In this document: piece after piece, positions 5,306 to 5,712 of the stretch
Numbering within the stretch: the stretch's first letter is position 1
Layout of the letters: each line of letters begins with the position of its first letter
Source of the DNA: Patescibacteria group bacterium
Lineage (GTDB): Bacteria; Patescibacteriota; Microgenomatia; UBA10105; UBA927
Assembly (NCBI GenBank): GCA_003545435.1
Contig: DPYI01000051.1
Span: 13,411 to 19,122, forward strand
Direction: 5' to 3'
DNA length: 5,712 bases
Program-made: the position numbers and the translations under genes
Notes under the pieces: model-generated
Seen by the model: the letters and a program-made list of their open reading frames with translations, nothing else
Databases searched by the model: none
Told to the model about the DNA's origin: nothing

Positions 5306-5597
5306 AAAAAAAACAAAAAAGGAAAAAATCATAGCAGAATACAGACGGAAACTATCGATTGTTTCAGCCCGTCCGGAGGCGACAGAAATCGTTACGCGAC
5401 ATGATACCGCATCTGCTCCAACATCAGGTGTCCCAACATTTTCCCTGCAACACTCTCCTCCAAAAAATGAACACTCCGACGCTATTGCTCTCGATCCACA
5501 TGAGTTCCTGGCAATAAAAAAAGACCTGTTGATGACACTTATTCTTACCGGATGCATTCTTATCGGACAAATTATTTTGTGGAGAGTGATAGGGTAA
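5301..5597 (+). CDS. Small basic single-pass membrane protein, function unknown
   Basis: The 98-residue product has three parts: a strongly basic N-terminus (MPKKTKKEKIIAEYRRKLS), a variable Ser/Thr/Pro-rich linker (about 22-60), and a C-terminal membrane helix (about 76-95, LLMTLILTGCILIGQIILW) preceded by FLAIKKDL. This predicts a tail-anchored protein with its basic end in the cytoplasm, perhaps touching nucleic acid or lipid headgroups. The N-terminal wording is one I associate with a small uncharacterised family in Microgenomates genomes; no function is known to me. The ATG at 5301 is chosen because the basic N-terminus and the repeated start motif both begin there. In-frame ATG 5238 would add 21 residues (MKLWYASNHVRIEA...) and has only a weak AAGG upstream. 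Confidence 0.75.
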   Translation: MPKKTKKEKIIAEYRRKLSIVSARPEATEIVTRHDTASAPTSGVPTFSLQHSPPKNEHSDAIALDPHEFLAIKKDLLMTLILTGCILIGQIILWRVIG

Positions 5598-5607
5598 AAA
5601 TTTGAGT

Positions 5608-5647
5608 AGCCCTCCTTCGTCCCGCTAAGCGGGACTACGGACGGGCT
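5608..5647. repeat. GC-rich palindromic repeat
   Basis: GTCCCGC (5619-5625) and GCGGGAC (5629-5635) form a perfect 7-bp stem around TAA. It extends outward with TCC/GGA and AGCCC/GGGCT (5608-5612 with 5643-5647). No T-run follows, so if it ends transcription of the small gene it is not a classical intrinsic terminator. It resembles dispersed palindromes of CPR genomes. Confidence 0.55.
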
Positions 5648-5689
5648 TTAGAAACACTACGCTCATAAATTCGCCAAGTGTTTCTAAAG
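5646..5689 (+). promoter_or_regulatory. Perfect 13-bp hairpin abutting a ribosome site
   Basis: CTTTAGAAACACT (5646-5658) and AGTGTTTCTAAAG (5677-5689) are exact inverse complements around an 18-base loop. The right arm ends within the ribosome binding site (AAGGAGGTGA, 5687-5696), so the folded RNA would hide its first three bases and leave the rest at the foot of the stem. This suggests a 5' leader structure acting on translation or RNA stability of the gene that begins at 5705. Confidence 0.6.
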
Positions 5690-5696
5690 GAGGTGA
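5687..5696 (+). promoter_or_regulatory. Perfect ribosome binding site
   Basis: AAGGAGGTGA matches the usual 16S rRNA anti-Shine-Dalgarno over all ten bases, eight bases before the ATG at 5705. It is far stronger than the sites of the other genes in the window, suggesting a highly expressed product. Confidence 0.85.
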
Positions 5697-5704
5697 GAAA
5701 AAGT

Positions 5705-5712
5705 ATGGCAAC
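5705..5712 (+). CDS. Start of a gene cut by the window end
   Basis: Only the first two codons and part of the third are present (ATG GCA AC, Met-Ala-Asn or Met-Ala-Thr). The call rests entirely on the very strong ribosome site eight bases upstream. The product cannot be named; such a site would suit an abundant protein. Confidence 0.7.

Noticed and set aside
5177..5557. Minus-strand open frame of 126 codons
   Set aside because: It lies antisense to the basic membrane protein and runs through both divergent promoters; its translation is Ser/Arg/Cys-rich with no family resemblance.

Overview
The window looks like a piece of a small-genome bacterium of the Candidate Phyla Radiation (Patescibacteria), most likely a Microgenomates-type lineage. 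This assignment rests on recognition of protein families, not on a search. The supporting signs are a winged-helix plus degenerate nucleotidyltransferase protein of a type common in CPR genomes, a small basic protein beginning MPKKTKKEKI with one C-terminal membrane helix, a DUF4446 protein, a DUF3048 protein, and separate secD and secF genes. TGA is a normal stop (it ends secD, the regulator-like gene and the DUF4446 gene), which argues against the recoded Gracilibacteria/Absconditabacteria.

Layout from left to right. Positions 1-362 hold no convincing gene. The most notable object there is a roughly 180-nt region (171-353) whose two halves pair through well-spaced inverted repeats, an architecture resembling 6S RNA. 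Then, all on the minus strand and read right to left, come a DUF4446 membrane protein (5146-4697), a DUF3048 (YerB-like) membrane-anchored extracellular protein (4576-3386), a winged-helix/nucleotidyltransferase-fold protein (3204-2617), secD (2620-1247) and secF (1250-363). The last three overlap by ATGA junctions and form a translationally coupled operon. SecD and SecF together make the proton-motive-force-driven accessory complex of the Sec translocon. Why a DNA-binding-type protein leads this operon is an open question.

On the plus strand, diverging from the DUF4446 gene, lies a 98-aa basic single-pass membrane protein (5301-5597). Both divergent promoters have a perfect TTGACA -35 box set in an 8-bp inverted repeat. 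Its leader contains a chain of four complementary segments that could form mutually exclusive hairpins. Past it are a palindromic repeat, a 13-bp perfect hairpin, and a perfect 10-nt Shine-Dalgarno sequence leading into a new gene cut off by the window end.

The most unusual signal is a 20-25 bp repeat (TCGAAACTTCACTACCTGGT and close variants) present three times: twice running directly into the start codon of unrelated genes, and once in opposite orientation in the intergenic region 3205-3385. No CRISPR array, tRNA, rRNA or recognisable transposase gene is visible.
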